A stretch of 64,000 bases of DNA from Cyanoderma ruficeps (lineage: Eukaryota; Chordata; Aves; Passeriformes; Timaliidae), in assembly GCA_008694505.1 (NCBI GenBank), contig VZDJ01007755.1:5916936-5980935 (forward strand). The letters run 5' to 3'. Both the position numbers and the translations under genes were made by a program. The notes beneath the pieces were generated by a model, which saw only the letters and a list, made by a program, of their open reading frames with translations, was not told the origin of the DNA and searched no databases. Below, in pieces: positions 40,129-53,100 of this stretch; position 1 is the stretch's first letter, and each line of letters starts with the position of its first letter.

Positions 40129-41120
40129 AAAACTTAGAAAGAGAGACATAAGAAACACAACAGATCCAAGCAGAGGGACAAGGAGAACCCAGGAAGGCAC
40201 ATTTTCAATTGTTCACAAACACAGCCGAGGTGTTATTCATAAAATATGAATAAAACAAGCCCCTGGAATCCAGTCAACAGTGGGCTTTGAAAAGGCGTTC
40301 ATAAATCAAAGTCATTTATTACATCAGATTAAATTCTCCTTTCTGCTCATGAAGTATTGATAAGAAAGCTCCCAAGTTCTATTATTGTATTCTTGGAAAA
40401 CATCTGTGTTTTTTTAATGTGCATACTTATTTTAGAAAATTAAACCTCACCATTACTGAAATCAGTACTGGAAATTATTAACACACAGTCCTTGAGGATT
40501 CATGTCTTGATTCAAACTCCTGATCCCGAGTAACTACCCTGCCTCTCTGGCATCACAGCAAAATGGCAATCACTCTAGTTGCTGCAAGACCTGATCTTCA
40601 CAGCTTCTTCCTCACTTTTGGTGAGGAATGGTCTCTCATACAAACCATGCACAATGCAGGCCAGCCCTTGGCTAAAGGATAATCTGGAAGAAGTTGTTCA
40701 AAATGAAGAATCACAAATGAACATGGTGACTCACTTGACTAATCCTGCACTAGAGAGGATGAACAGTCAAACAGAGGAGCTCACAGCTGAGTCATGCACT
40801 GAAAAGGGCTTTTCTCCTCTGTCTGAGGTCTGAAAAGCACATATTTGTGCAGAAATTAGCAGGGCTTGCCTGCAATGCACAGAGGAAATGGGTTACATTA
40901 GCAGCAAATGCTCACAAAGAATATTTTGACCTGCTGTTGGTAACTTCCTTCAGAGAACAATTCAAAGCCATATAAACTTGTTGGCTGCAAGAAATATGAA
41001 TAATCCACTGACATGCAAACTGGAAAATTTATTGCACAACAATATAAGGGTATTTTTCTTATTTTGTAGGGTACCAAACCCTTCTTTGTCATGCCTAAGC
41101 TATATTACATATTTTTTTTA

Positions 41121-41190
41121 TCTCTCTGTCAAAACAGAATGCATGCACAGGAAACTCTCTCTGTCAAAACAGAATACATGCACAGGAAAC
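41121..41190. repeat. 35-bp tandem duplication
   Basis: Two adjacent copies (41121-41155 and 41156-41190) of a unit that starts TCTCTCTGTCAAAACAGAAT and differ at one base (GCATGC versus ACATGC). A recent local duplication, likely polymorphic. It lies in CLVS1 intron 2. Confidence 0.95.
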
Positions 41191-44100
41191 TCCTACAGAG
41201 TAAAACACGGGTTGCATTAAGTTAATGTCAGAGCTCCAAATGAATTCTTCTGTTGCATTCAGTGTAGCTATCTTTGGTTTTCCAGTACGTCAGCTTCAAA
41301 CAAGTATCTCCCCTGTTTTGTAACAGATAAAAGACAGCAAGTTTTTCCCCACATTCTATAAATAAAATTCACAAGTAACTTTACATCCAGGACAACAGAC
41401 TAGATAGATAGGTGTACTGTTTTTTCTTCTGAAGTGCTTAGTCCAGCAATGCATTGGATACAAAGAATAGCATAGACTAAGCTGACACCAGAACTGCATT
41501 TCATATTTCTAATGCTAGAAATGCATGGCTTAGTTTACAACTAAATGAAAGCCATTCACGGACTGATATCTGGCTGGCTTTGAATTCCTGCTGAGAATGA
41601 GCTGGAAGCCTCTGCCACAACCAGTGAAGAGGAAATGTACATGCCTGAGAAAAATAATTGCCTTTTTTTTTTATCATGCAAAAATTGCCTCTCAGTGACT
41701 TCCTTGAAGATATAAAATTTTCCCCTTGTTGTGTTTCTGCTAGAGGTTCTTGTACATAAAAGCATGATGAGGTATTTTTGCCGTCACTTCCCACTTCAGT
41801 TGGACTCCATAGCAACCAACAGCCCACGAATTACACATTCTGCATTCAACTCTGTGCTACAAACCTCCTCCCACATGCACTCATTCATACTGCGGGCACC
41901 CTTTCCAAATGAATACTTTGTCCCTGATGTTCATGTCACTGAGCAAGGACCCTTTCTCACATGTAATTTGGCTGACAAACAGGGACCTTCACAGACCCTA
42001 GGTTTTGGGAGGGAGACTGCTGGTGGTGGAGCTCCTCAGACACATGATAGAATCAGCTTCCACCAGAGGGAAGCTGGCATCTGTTCTTCCCTTTGCCTCA
42101 GCCCATAGAAGTGTCACACCATTTAGCAGGGGATCAGTCCAAGATAAAGAACAGAATTGTTACTCTCCTGAGAGCTCAAAAAAATCCCTCCCAGAGCTCT
42201 CCAGAAACTTGATCCCAAACAGAGCAGGCAACTGATTGCAACCTACCAGCACAAGTTCTTAGACTGCTCCTAAGGAGTTCTTGTGGATTCAGCTGGGCTT
42301 GGCTGGCCTCCCATGAGCAGTGTACAACTCTGCTCAGCAGCCTGCTGCTGACAGAAAAGGCCAGAATTCAGTCTCGGGTGCAATAAGACTGTTCCTCTGG
42401 CTGTGGGTTTGGGCTATTCCTTTAGGAATTAAGTATTTCTGAGATACACATTGGTGATTTTCTCACCTTTTAGTATCCAGGGCCATGTCATGCTTGCACA
42501 CTGTGTAAATTTCTCTGTTGAGAAGGAATAAATGACAATCACAGGTAGTGTGTTATGATATTGTGGAAATTATTAAATGCCCTATACTACAACCCCTAAG
42601 TGCAATCAATAAATCAGTTTGACAGAGCCACTGCTCTAATTTGCCTGGCTATTCCCAAAGGCAGTGTCCCCTGCAAGGAGCATGGGGAAGACAAGTAAAG
42701 AGTTCATTCCAGCATGAGCAGAGCCAGGGAGTCCGTGGTGGTTTCAGGTTAGTGACCTCCACTCTTAGGAATTTAGGAGATGACATGTGGTAACACACAG
42801 ATCAGGATCCCATTTAGGAGTTAGTTTTCAATCTCCTATGGTGATCTCACCAATTTGTGATGGTTTCCTCAATGCACAGCTGTAGTAATAATGAACAAAA
42901 CGAATGGCTGGTACAAGAAAGGCTATGGCTAGAAGCATTAGGATTGATGACCTCTGTTGTTTATTTTACTCTGTGTGATTGCACAGCCTTTTCTTATTCC
43001 CTCTTGGCACTGAAATCCATCCTTGCATCACACTAAGCTATTTGCTCAATTTCTTGCACCATTGCATTTCACAAGTTAATTTTTCATTATAGAAAGGGAA
43101 GGGATTTTCTTTTGAACATTATGAAGCTACTGTTTGATGGCTGAAAGCAATTATACAGCTCCTTTGCTTCGTTATTGGAAGGAATAAATGGCACCACTGA
43201 TTCAGTTTCCCTGGTATCATGTTTTGTCTGTATGATTCTACTATGTCCCCTCCAGTTATAACTCCTCTGCATCTGTAACATCTTCCCATCTGAAATAGCC
43301 TGGAACTTTTTTGTTCTCTCCTGATGTAATCACCTCACTTGTTCACAACACTAATGAATTCCTTTCATTGCCTTTTCTTTTACTTTGGTCAGATAGTCAT
43401 TGTTTTTTTTCCATCCCCTTCTTTTTGAAATAATACAGTGTGAAGTGAATTTCACATTCAAGGTGAGACTGGAATATCAGCATGCATAAAAGAATTTGTT
43501 ATCTTTTCCTATTTGTTCTCCATCTCATTCTTAATGCAGCTTAACATTTAATTAACTTTTCTGACCACCGATGCACAATAAGTACACTTCTTAATTATGT
43601 TGTCCATAATGATACAATGCTTTTCTCAAAAGGTTAAAAGTACTTGAAAATCCAGACGAAAGTGCACGGAGTTAAGAAAGGCTGAAGGATCTCCATATCA
43701 GATGTGGCCAAATATTAAAAATCCAACATTTTCTTGGACTTCTTTGCACAATAATGCTGCTTTTCTAGATCATTCTAGAGTTTCCCACAATGTTTGCTAG
43801 TCCTCACTAACCTAGATGACTTTTCATTTATTTTTTGTCACACCATCATTTACCTCACCTGTCTGCCAAAAGAGTATTACTACTGGGCATTATGATAATA
43901 TAATTTTGTCACTTGCAAATCCTGCTCTCTTTCTAAAGTATCAGGACCGCTTTTATTGGTAAAATGATAGTTCATGTATTTAAAAAAAAAATAATCAGAA
44001 GTTCATAGGAAGACCTTTTATTAGCTAACCAAACAGCATATTTACATATTTTACACTAAGGAATTCCAAGAAAATGATCTAATTGTCCCTTTGCTTGCAA

Positions 44101-47100
44101 TCAGTTACTCTTACAGCTGACTTCAATGATGACAAGATCAAATAATAAAGTTAAAATCAAGTAACTGTTCACCAATGCATATATTTTGAGAGTGCTGTGC
44201 TCAGAATGATAAAAATCATATTATATAGTTTGTGGACATTCAGACAGCACCTGGTTACTCCATCCAGAAGCCTCAAAAAATGTATCTCTTGAGAGATATT
44301 GGGAAAGAGGTTACCAAGATATGAGAAGAAGTGGCAGAAAGTAGAAATGCAAGTATATATTAGTAAACACCTAAACTGGCTGTTAAAGCAGGCAAAGGCC
44401 ACATAGTTGTCTTATGCCTGTACCTAAATCCATGCAGTGAAAGTAGAAGATAATAGAAATATGTACAAAAATCATGTCAATCACAATAAGGTTTATAATT
44501 TGTTTTAGTTGGAGCCCTTCAGGGCACATAAAAGACAGGCATGAAAATATTCAAATAATTTCTTATAAATAAATGAAAAATTGCGTCAAGTATTATATGT
44601 CACGAAGGTTTCCCACTGGAACAATAAGCAACTTTGATATAGCTAACAAGATGGAGGAACTTGATATTATTGATGTAGAAATAATCACTGGGGAACTCAA
44701 AACAGATGCAATAAAGATTCATAAGGCAGCAGTCTAGAAAAAATTAACTGCGTGTCTCTGCAGAAACAATGTTGAAAACTTGTTATAATGATTCAAGTGA
44801 ACAGGAGAGAAGGACCAGGGAAAAAAATGAAACAGCGTAGATTTATGTAATAAAGACTGATAAAAGTATATAGAATCATGGTGCTGCCAGCCACAAAGAA
44901 ACCGCTTTGCACAGTTATGCTGAAAAGGATAAACAGTGCCATGAAGCTCAAGAAAAATGAGCATTTTCACCCTAGCTACTTTTGAGTGGAACATATTTCA
45001 CACAACTTCATTGACAAAAGTGAAGGAATGAATAGCAAAAAACATTCCCCCTTTAAAAAGCAGATTTATTTTTTCTCCACAGAAAGAGCAAATAAACCAC
45101 TTCTGTAGAAGACTGCAGACTTTACAAAAACTTTAGCAAGATAAAAATAGGCCATCCAACCAGCAATGAAAAATCTGATGACATATCACCAGTAAAATTT
45201 TAAAAAAGGTATGTCTTTTTACTCACATTCTCCATGTTTGCCCCAGAGTTCATTGGGTATCCAACCTCCTTTGTGGACAACAGTTGACATAAGCTGATCT
45301 GGGAGGTCTGGATTCCATGGACACATGACTCCCCAGTATGTCAATCCACAAAATATGATAACTGAATGAATTTTATAAATAGCTGGCAGAAAATGATGGA
45401 ACGACACCATCAGTCTCCACCATACAAGGTTGCAGTAGAAACCTTGGCATGGAATTCTGTAGGCAGCATAACTGACCAGCACTGTAACATCTCTGGCAAG
45501 TGCAGCAATTGTTCTTTTTGGAGAGTAATTACTGAATGCAGAAACCAATTATCACCAGTGTTATTCCATGTGGTGTTGCAAGCCTTTTACTAAGGGTATT
45601 TTTGTTTGGTGGGAGCAACGGAGCAAACCCAAAGCCTAAGGAAAGCTAAAAATCTTTTTCTGTGGATTTTCCAACTGCCTAGGCAGAACTGGTTGGGTTT
45701 GAGGAAATGCAAAATGTTGAAATCCTGAGATGGCTACAACCACCTGATGCTGTGAAAGGGAGGATGTGAGTATTCCTGGGATATGCAAGGTTCTTTGAAA
45801 AAAATAGTCCTTTGGAATGGGGTTTTCGGGGTGTTTTTTGGCCTTCAAGTAGCAAATTACAGTTTCCTGAGAGAATTGAAGGACAAAGGGAAAATATGTG
45901 AGCCTAGCATTACTCCCCTGAAATTTTTCAAAACAGCAATCTGAATAAATTAATGTTGTTGGCCCAGCTCATTTAGAAATACAACAGTGCCGAGGCTGGC
46001 TTTCTCAAAGTAGATGACACAATTATGGAACAACAATCTTAAATTTCAGGCTGCAATTTGAAAACTAGAAACTGCCAGAATTGCAGTTGTTTTCAAAATG
46101 CTTTTTGTGCAGGATCAGTGGACAAAATAAGCTAAAATCGATTTTTAAAGTATGATTTTATATAATCAAAAAGGGGAAAATTTAACTTATTTTAAAACTC
46201 TAAGACCAGTATTCATAATTTTTGAGTACTTCAATTTATATGAATGCAGAGGCTTAGTACATTGTTTCTCCATTATTTAAAAAAAAAAAAAGAAAAATGA
46301 TCTGTCAATCTACCTGAAGCAATTATTCAATACTTTACTTATAGTTCACTATCTGGATTTGAAACCTTAAATTTCTGAAATAAACTACCTTTTGACTAAG
46401 ATTTCTAATTCTATGATCGAGCAGCATGAAGGATTTTTATTGAATGGGATGGGGTAGACCTTGGTGTAACATGCTAACAGCAATAGTGGGTAGTAACTGC
46501 TTAAGCTGAGATCCCAAAGGCAACAGAAATAGAATTGTGGAGCCTTGTATTGGATGTATGGTAATGGAGAAAAGAAACCCAGCCTGGTATCCTTATTCCC
46601 CTGAAGCCAGTAGAGTATTATGGTACATGCCAGCAATTTCCAGTAGGGTACAGATGAGTGTTGTTGGTGCAGTGTAGTCCTTGCCTTGGAATTATAATGT
46701 TATATAATTATTTCGGGGACACCATCAAATTTTCTTAGGAATTTCCAGTGAAAAACAATCTAAGTGGTTTGTAAACTGTTAAAGGGAGTTGTGCTGGAAA
46801 GAGAATTTCATATGAATTGCAGTGTTGGGGATTCTGAAATAAAAGTTTCATTAATTTCTTATTAAAGAAGTTATCAGTAACGTTCTAAATTACTCTGACC
46901 TCTAAACTGTAGAGTATATTTATATGTGTGGAGATTTAGCCTCTTCTTTCTGGCAACTGCTGTTTCTGATTTACTGTTTCTGGGGAAAGGGTTGCATTTT
47001 AAGTTTCCAAACAACTGGAAACTGCAAAATGACAATGCAATTTATACTCTTCTATTTCTGTTTGTATTTATTTTTAATATGAAGCTAAAATAAAAAAATA

Positions 47101-47686
47101 ATTTAAAATAATTTTTTTCACACCTATAGTAAGAATTTTCACATTGTCAATACAGAGAATTACTGGAGAAATGTGATTAATTGAAGTCAAGATTCTGTAC
47201 TACTAATTCATTTATGAATAACTGTTAAGGAAACAACATATGTAAGCATTAAGTTCAGAACATAACAGGAAAAAAAAATCAGTGCTTTTGAACTCATTGT
47301 ACAGTGATGTCCTGCCAGACCCTATGTTGGTATTTGAAGGGAGCAGCCCTGGAACCACATAGCTGGAGCAACCAGGACTTTTACTCCAAACACATGCACT
47401 GAAACAAAGATACAAGACAGCAGGGTGGCCCTATTTTGTCAAAAGGCAGCCAAAAAAGAGGCAGAAAAAGGATCAGCAGACATTGCCACAGCAAATATAG
47501 TTACATGGCCTTGAGAAAAATTCCAGAAGAAAAACTTCGTATTAGGATCAAATGTGTAAATCTTGAGCAAACAAATCACTCCTTGTTTTTACTTCCTCTT
47601 TGTTAGTGAAAAACATTTACAAATAGTCATTCATACTAGCTTTTTTACAAAGAAACACCTAATTTTTTTCAGCTTTTCCTTTCCAT

Positions 47687-47708
47687 AAAAAAAAGAAAAA
47701 AAAAAAAA
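47687..47708. repeat. Poly(A) tract
   Basis: About 21 A residues interrupted by one G. No retroposed gene body was recognised immediately upstream. Confidence 0.85.
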
Positions 47709-50075
47709 GGAAACAAACAAAAAAACCCACCAGAAAATCTTTAATTCTTTTTTTAACGTTTTAACTTTTTTTAAAGTTGCAAAGCCTGCTTTTCAGGAGA
47801 TGTCACAGAGATGTTTTCATGATTTGTTAAAATTGCCATGTTTCTTAATACTACACTGGTTGTCCTTTCATTGTATGTTATTCTCTCACAGTTTAGACTG
47901 TATTGAAACGGGAAAATTAGGTAGGGACAGTCTATTTTATAGATCTCTGCACAGCCTTAGGACACATTTGTTCCAACAGCAGAATTAATTTTCATAAAAG
48001 TAAGAGTAGCACGTACTTCTCTTTATTCTAGACAATATTTTGACTTCACCAAAAGATTACTAAAATGGCCTTACGCAGTATCAAAGAATAACTACAAGCG
48101 ATCAGGTCTTTGCAAAATGATTCCAATTATGTTGCAGTTAGTTTCACTCCACAAAAACACATTTCATCTTGATCTGGCAGAACTCTTGACCACTCCATTG
48201 CCTTGCATTAGGCTGACCTAGCTTTCGTTAATACTTTGCAACAGTGTTTAATGGCCAAGTAAATGCACTGCTTTCGTTTCTGCATGAGAAGTACATTGAT
48301 TCATATGGTATTTAAGCCAGAGTCTGAAGCAAAACATACCAGTAGTGTCATTGCTGATGAGGAGCCCACAGAATGTCACAGCTACCTGTATCTTAGTCAT
48401 TGCAAAAAGTTTTCTAATATTTGGAAATCTAATTATGTTTAAGATTTGTGATAATTTTGCTTTTATTCTACGTAGCCACTGTTTACTACCACATTTTGTT
48501 AAGGTAAACTATTATATACAGGAATAATTGAATCCCACCTCCTATTATCTTCAACTTGCATGACATTGTCATATTTTCCAGACTTCTTGTTGTGCTATTC
48601 TTTTGTTGACTTAGCTCAGGTTTGTCTCTTGTGCTAGTACTTAGGTTCCAGGACAGTTGAGATGGGTAAAGGTGAGTAACTACTGCTGTCCTGCTGACAG
48701 CGTTCCTGTAATACAGCCCAGACTCTTTGCTTCCCCAATGGTATCACTTTACTGTATATAATTTCATTTGTATGTGTAATTTCATTCTTTACCCTCAAAT
48801 CCTTTTGTGCCCAGTCAATATGAGTTACCCATGAACACCTGATTTAAGAAATCAAGAGGTGAGAAAATCCCCCTAGAGATAAACCTGTCAGCCAGGATGG
48901 AATCAGTAATGGCAAGTGTGTCTGGTGCCTCACAAATCTTCTTGGCTTTTAACATGGAGCCTACATCTGCTAAGCCTCTTTCTGAAGTAAATCCCAAAAT
49001 GATCCTGAAGTACTTCTAATGATTCATATAAAATGTTCTCTGAAAGAAAGTGAATGTGCATGTACCTGCGCATACATTTTAGCAGAGAATAACAATAAGA
49101 TGCTGGAAAAAGAGAAGGCATTCATTGGCAGCACAGCATACACAAATTGCCATTTTCCCCAGACTTGCAAAACTCTTTTATTCAAACAGAATTGAAGGCT
49201 TTATCAGAATAAAAGTGAATTTAAATTGCAGGAGCCAGCTCGAAGTGGCTTACATGTAAATGAGAACCTAAGAAATGGAAAAATTTCCCACCGTCTCTCA
49301 CTAGGTCGGAGTTTATTCCTCCTCCTTTTTCACTTAGTTTTCAAATGAATATTGCAGTACATTTGGAAGCAGGATTTTTCATCAGTCTCTTTCTCTTTCA
49401 ATATAAATCACATTTCTTCTTTTGTATCTATACAACAGACAGGTAGGATTTACCCTGGGAAAACAAGGCAATGCACACTTATGGAGAGACCTTGCCAAGC
49501 GGGAACTGCTTAGAGGATCACAGCTCCAAGATAACAGGAGCAGACAAAGATGACTTAGATAGGGTTATCATACTCAGCTGTAGATTCTCCTGGCTAGAAA
49601 TACCCATACAAAAGCAATCCTGTGTGCTAACACATAGCCTAGCACTCTGAAGCAGTGTAGGAAGCACACATACCCTGTAGATTGATCTACATATCTAAAT
49701 ACATGGCTGGCATCTCTTGGATTTGCTTTGAAAGGCAACCAGGAGGAAGGAAACAGTGAAATGTTTAGCCCTGGATAGGGGAACAAATGTTTCTGGTCAC
49801 ACCATAGAGGTGGCCTTATGTTGTTACCCCTTTTTTTCACCTATGTTACTTCATTCATAGCTGAATTTATGGAATTCAGTTCCTCTACTGACATGTTATA
49901 ACACCAGAGGAGATGAGATTGCAATGTTGTGGAAAGGAGCACAGGACTGTCTGTAGGAAAGAACAAGGAAGATGTGGGGATAGCTTGTAGCTGGAACACA
50001 ATGAAGAAAAGCATATTGGTTTAAAAAGTTTAAAAAATGTCTTCCTGGTTCATGAATTCAGACCATAAGATCTTT

Positions 50076-50105
50076 GTAGTATGTAGTATGTGTAGTATGT
50101 AGTAT
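50076..50105. repeat. GTAGTAT short tandem repeat
   Basis: Four GTAGTAT units, partly spaced by GT. A related TAGTATGTGAG follows at 50112. Confidence 0.85.
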
Positions 50106-53100
50106 TCTCTCTAGTATGTGAGAATATGTGTGTTTTAAAGTACACTTGAGAGTGGTTCTCTGGGATCAGACCAAAAGTTCTCCTGCCAGGAGCAGCCCCT
50201 AATGAGAGGTTTGATACACAGCAGGTTGGCAGGGTAAAAAATAAAGACCATACTAATCTGACACTGAAAATGAAGTATTTTTTCTTACGCACGTTAATAC
50301 GGCAGTCACAAGCTTACACTTTCAATCCAATCCTCAATTTTGGTCCCTAAAGGGGATATTATGGATATTATGGGATGTTATATAAATACTCCATACACCC
50401 TTTTCAAATAGGTTGTTATTGAACCTGTAGCATCATAAATTTACATGGTGCTGTGATTTATATTGCACATGTGAAAGAAAACTGGGACCACATGTGTTAA
50501 TGCATGCACAGACATGTGCCATCCACTGTGCCTCTGCAGTGGAAAAGAGATACCATCTCTCTATAAAGAAAAGGATATTTGCATATTACCTTTCTCCTTA
50601 AAATGAATCTTTACTAGCTTGCTCTTGCTCAACATGGACAGTTTTCAGAAGCAGTTCTGTAGGAAATAGTGTCAGCAGGAGGCTAACTGGCTTGCTTTGC
50701 CCTCTGTCCCTGCAATAAATGGACCCTCCAGGAAGTTTCCAAAGCTGAGATTATCATAGGTTGTGAACAAGGGATAGCTGCTTTTTTGCTCTGGTTGCTG
50801 CACTTACTAAAAACAAAAATTGTGAGAGTGCAATCAGGATTTAAGACCACAATTTCCTCTTTCTTAAGAAATTACTCAATTTTCTCATTTTAAGGAATCA
50901 ACTCTCCAGTCATGACATATTAATTATGTTACTCCAAGTCTTTTATTGTTTTAACCATGAGAAAGGAGGCAAAATACAGAAGATCTTCAAGAATTCAATT
51001 TTTTAATCTGATTTAGCAGAATGACTTTATGTCTCCATCCTTTACCCTGTTCTATCTGCTTGGTTAAATTTTGAGGTGTGCATGGCAGCTGGGGGCTTGT
51101 ACCACTTAATTTCCCACATCATTGGGAGCTTCCCACGGTCATGGCACTCTCACCAGCACAACCACAGGAACAACTGTGTCTCCCTCACCCTCCACCCTCA
51201 CCATGGCAAAGAAATACCCTGGAGCAGGGTGACTGGTGCAGGGTAGAATTTACCCCAGTGTGCTGTTCAGCCATTCCATGGAATTGAGCAGCCACCCGCA
51301 AAATTCACATCCTGACCAAATTCATGCTGTCTGCTGTAACTCCTGTGGGATCACCTGGTCTGCTAACACCACCAGTTCCTAAGCATCCCTTGTGCTGTTC
51401 AGAGGGTGCTGGAATTGGAGGATCCTACAAGATGCTCAGCACTTTCCATAGTGAAAAAACCAGATATTTCAATGTAAAATGCAATTGATATAGGGCTCAA
51501 AGTTCAGAGGAAAGAGTCTAAAATAAATCATGGCCTGGGGAAATAATACATCAAGGGAGCATTAAAATTTTAAATTTTCAAATGTATTTAAGGATTCCAG
51601 CTCAGTATTTCCATTCTTCTTTGAAGCTTCTACTGTATGTAGCTTATGAAATAGCTGTCCAGAGAATTTTTTTTTCCTTCCCTGACTCTTTCCAGTCTGC
51701 TCTTACTGCAGTGCCTGAATTTACCATAGCTGCTTTTAGTTTGGTTGGCAAGCTAGAAACAGATCAGATTATTGGACATTTAGAAAACTTGGTTTGAGGA
51801 GTGTTGTGACAAAAAAAGTGTTCTGGTCTCTTCCTACAAAGCCTCACCTCAAAAAGCTGCTATTTATAAGAGCATTCATTCATGGTTCCCAGCAGTTTCC
51901 AAAATTCAAAAGGGCAAACAACCACGTGGGATGTCACATTGCTTGGCTTCCTACTATTCTGTGGATGCAGCTCTGTTACGGTGTTCTTTTGCAGATCCCA
52001 TCTGTGAGGATGACATATGCAGCCCACCTAGGACTATGGGTCATTTTTTCAGGGACAAGTGCTATCACAACTGTATGCAGTTTCTCATTTCTGACACCCA
52101 GACATAAACCCTCATGCAAAAAATTGAGCCTTTTGAGAATCTGGGAAGAAAAGCAGGGGATGTGTATGTGTGCCTATGTGTTTGCTGTGTATATGTGTTT
52201 GTATTTTTTTTTAAAATCAACTGTCCTTCTTTCCACTTTATAAAGTGTGGGAATTAGATTTGGTCTCTTTTTGCCACGGGAGGAAGGTGGCACAGAGCCA
52301 CTTTCCAGTCTGCCCTACATTTTCCTGTGTTATCCTGCGGGTGAGCTCCTGCAACTGTGTTTCTCACCCCCAGGCACTGTCCTTCACAGATCTTCAGTCA
52401 GCCCTCAGCCAGCCCAAAACCATCCAGTCACCTCTTCCCTCACAAAATGTGTTTGATTGCCAGTCCCTCTCCACGGAATTTATTTTTTCTTTTCAATCAG
52501 GCTTCTCTCATTCTTCAACATATGCTTCATAACTTTCCCAGCTGTTGTTTTTCTTTCTCTTTTTCAGACATTTTTCTCTGTCTTCTTGGATTCCCTATGC
52601 AGCCCAATACAGGATTCTCATTTGTGCATGTCATCCTGCTGTCATTCATATGGACTACAATTGCCTCCACAAATATGGCTTCCATAATAACTGAATTAAG
52701 TTGCTGCCTGCAAGCAAATTAAAACATTTCAAGACAGAGCTTTTTTTTTTTCTTCTTTGTCCAACATTTAATTTGCACATCTGTTACTCTTTGAAATGAG
52801 TATTCTGCTTATGTTATGCTGCCTTCCCCTATTCTGAATTCTGCTACCATTTGAGACCAGCTCAGAAATGAAATATGAATTATTTGTTTGTGCAGCGTAC
52901 TTCTAAGCTATTTGTTGGTCAATGCAATGCTTGAACCGTGATGTCAATCTGCATTACTGTGAGCATCTCCCAGCACAGAATCACTAGCTCCAAACCAAAC
53001 CCAAAGACTTGATGTGTAAAAATCATTATGGTGTTAGGGCTGGCTGCACTTCAGCTGTAATCTCCTATGATAAACAGACATGAGGCTGAGTTATTGCCAC

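Noticed and set aside
51794..52243. 149-codon open frame on the plus strand
   Set aside because: No domain; ends in a TGTATG-rich stretch; antisense in intron 2 with no other support.
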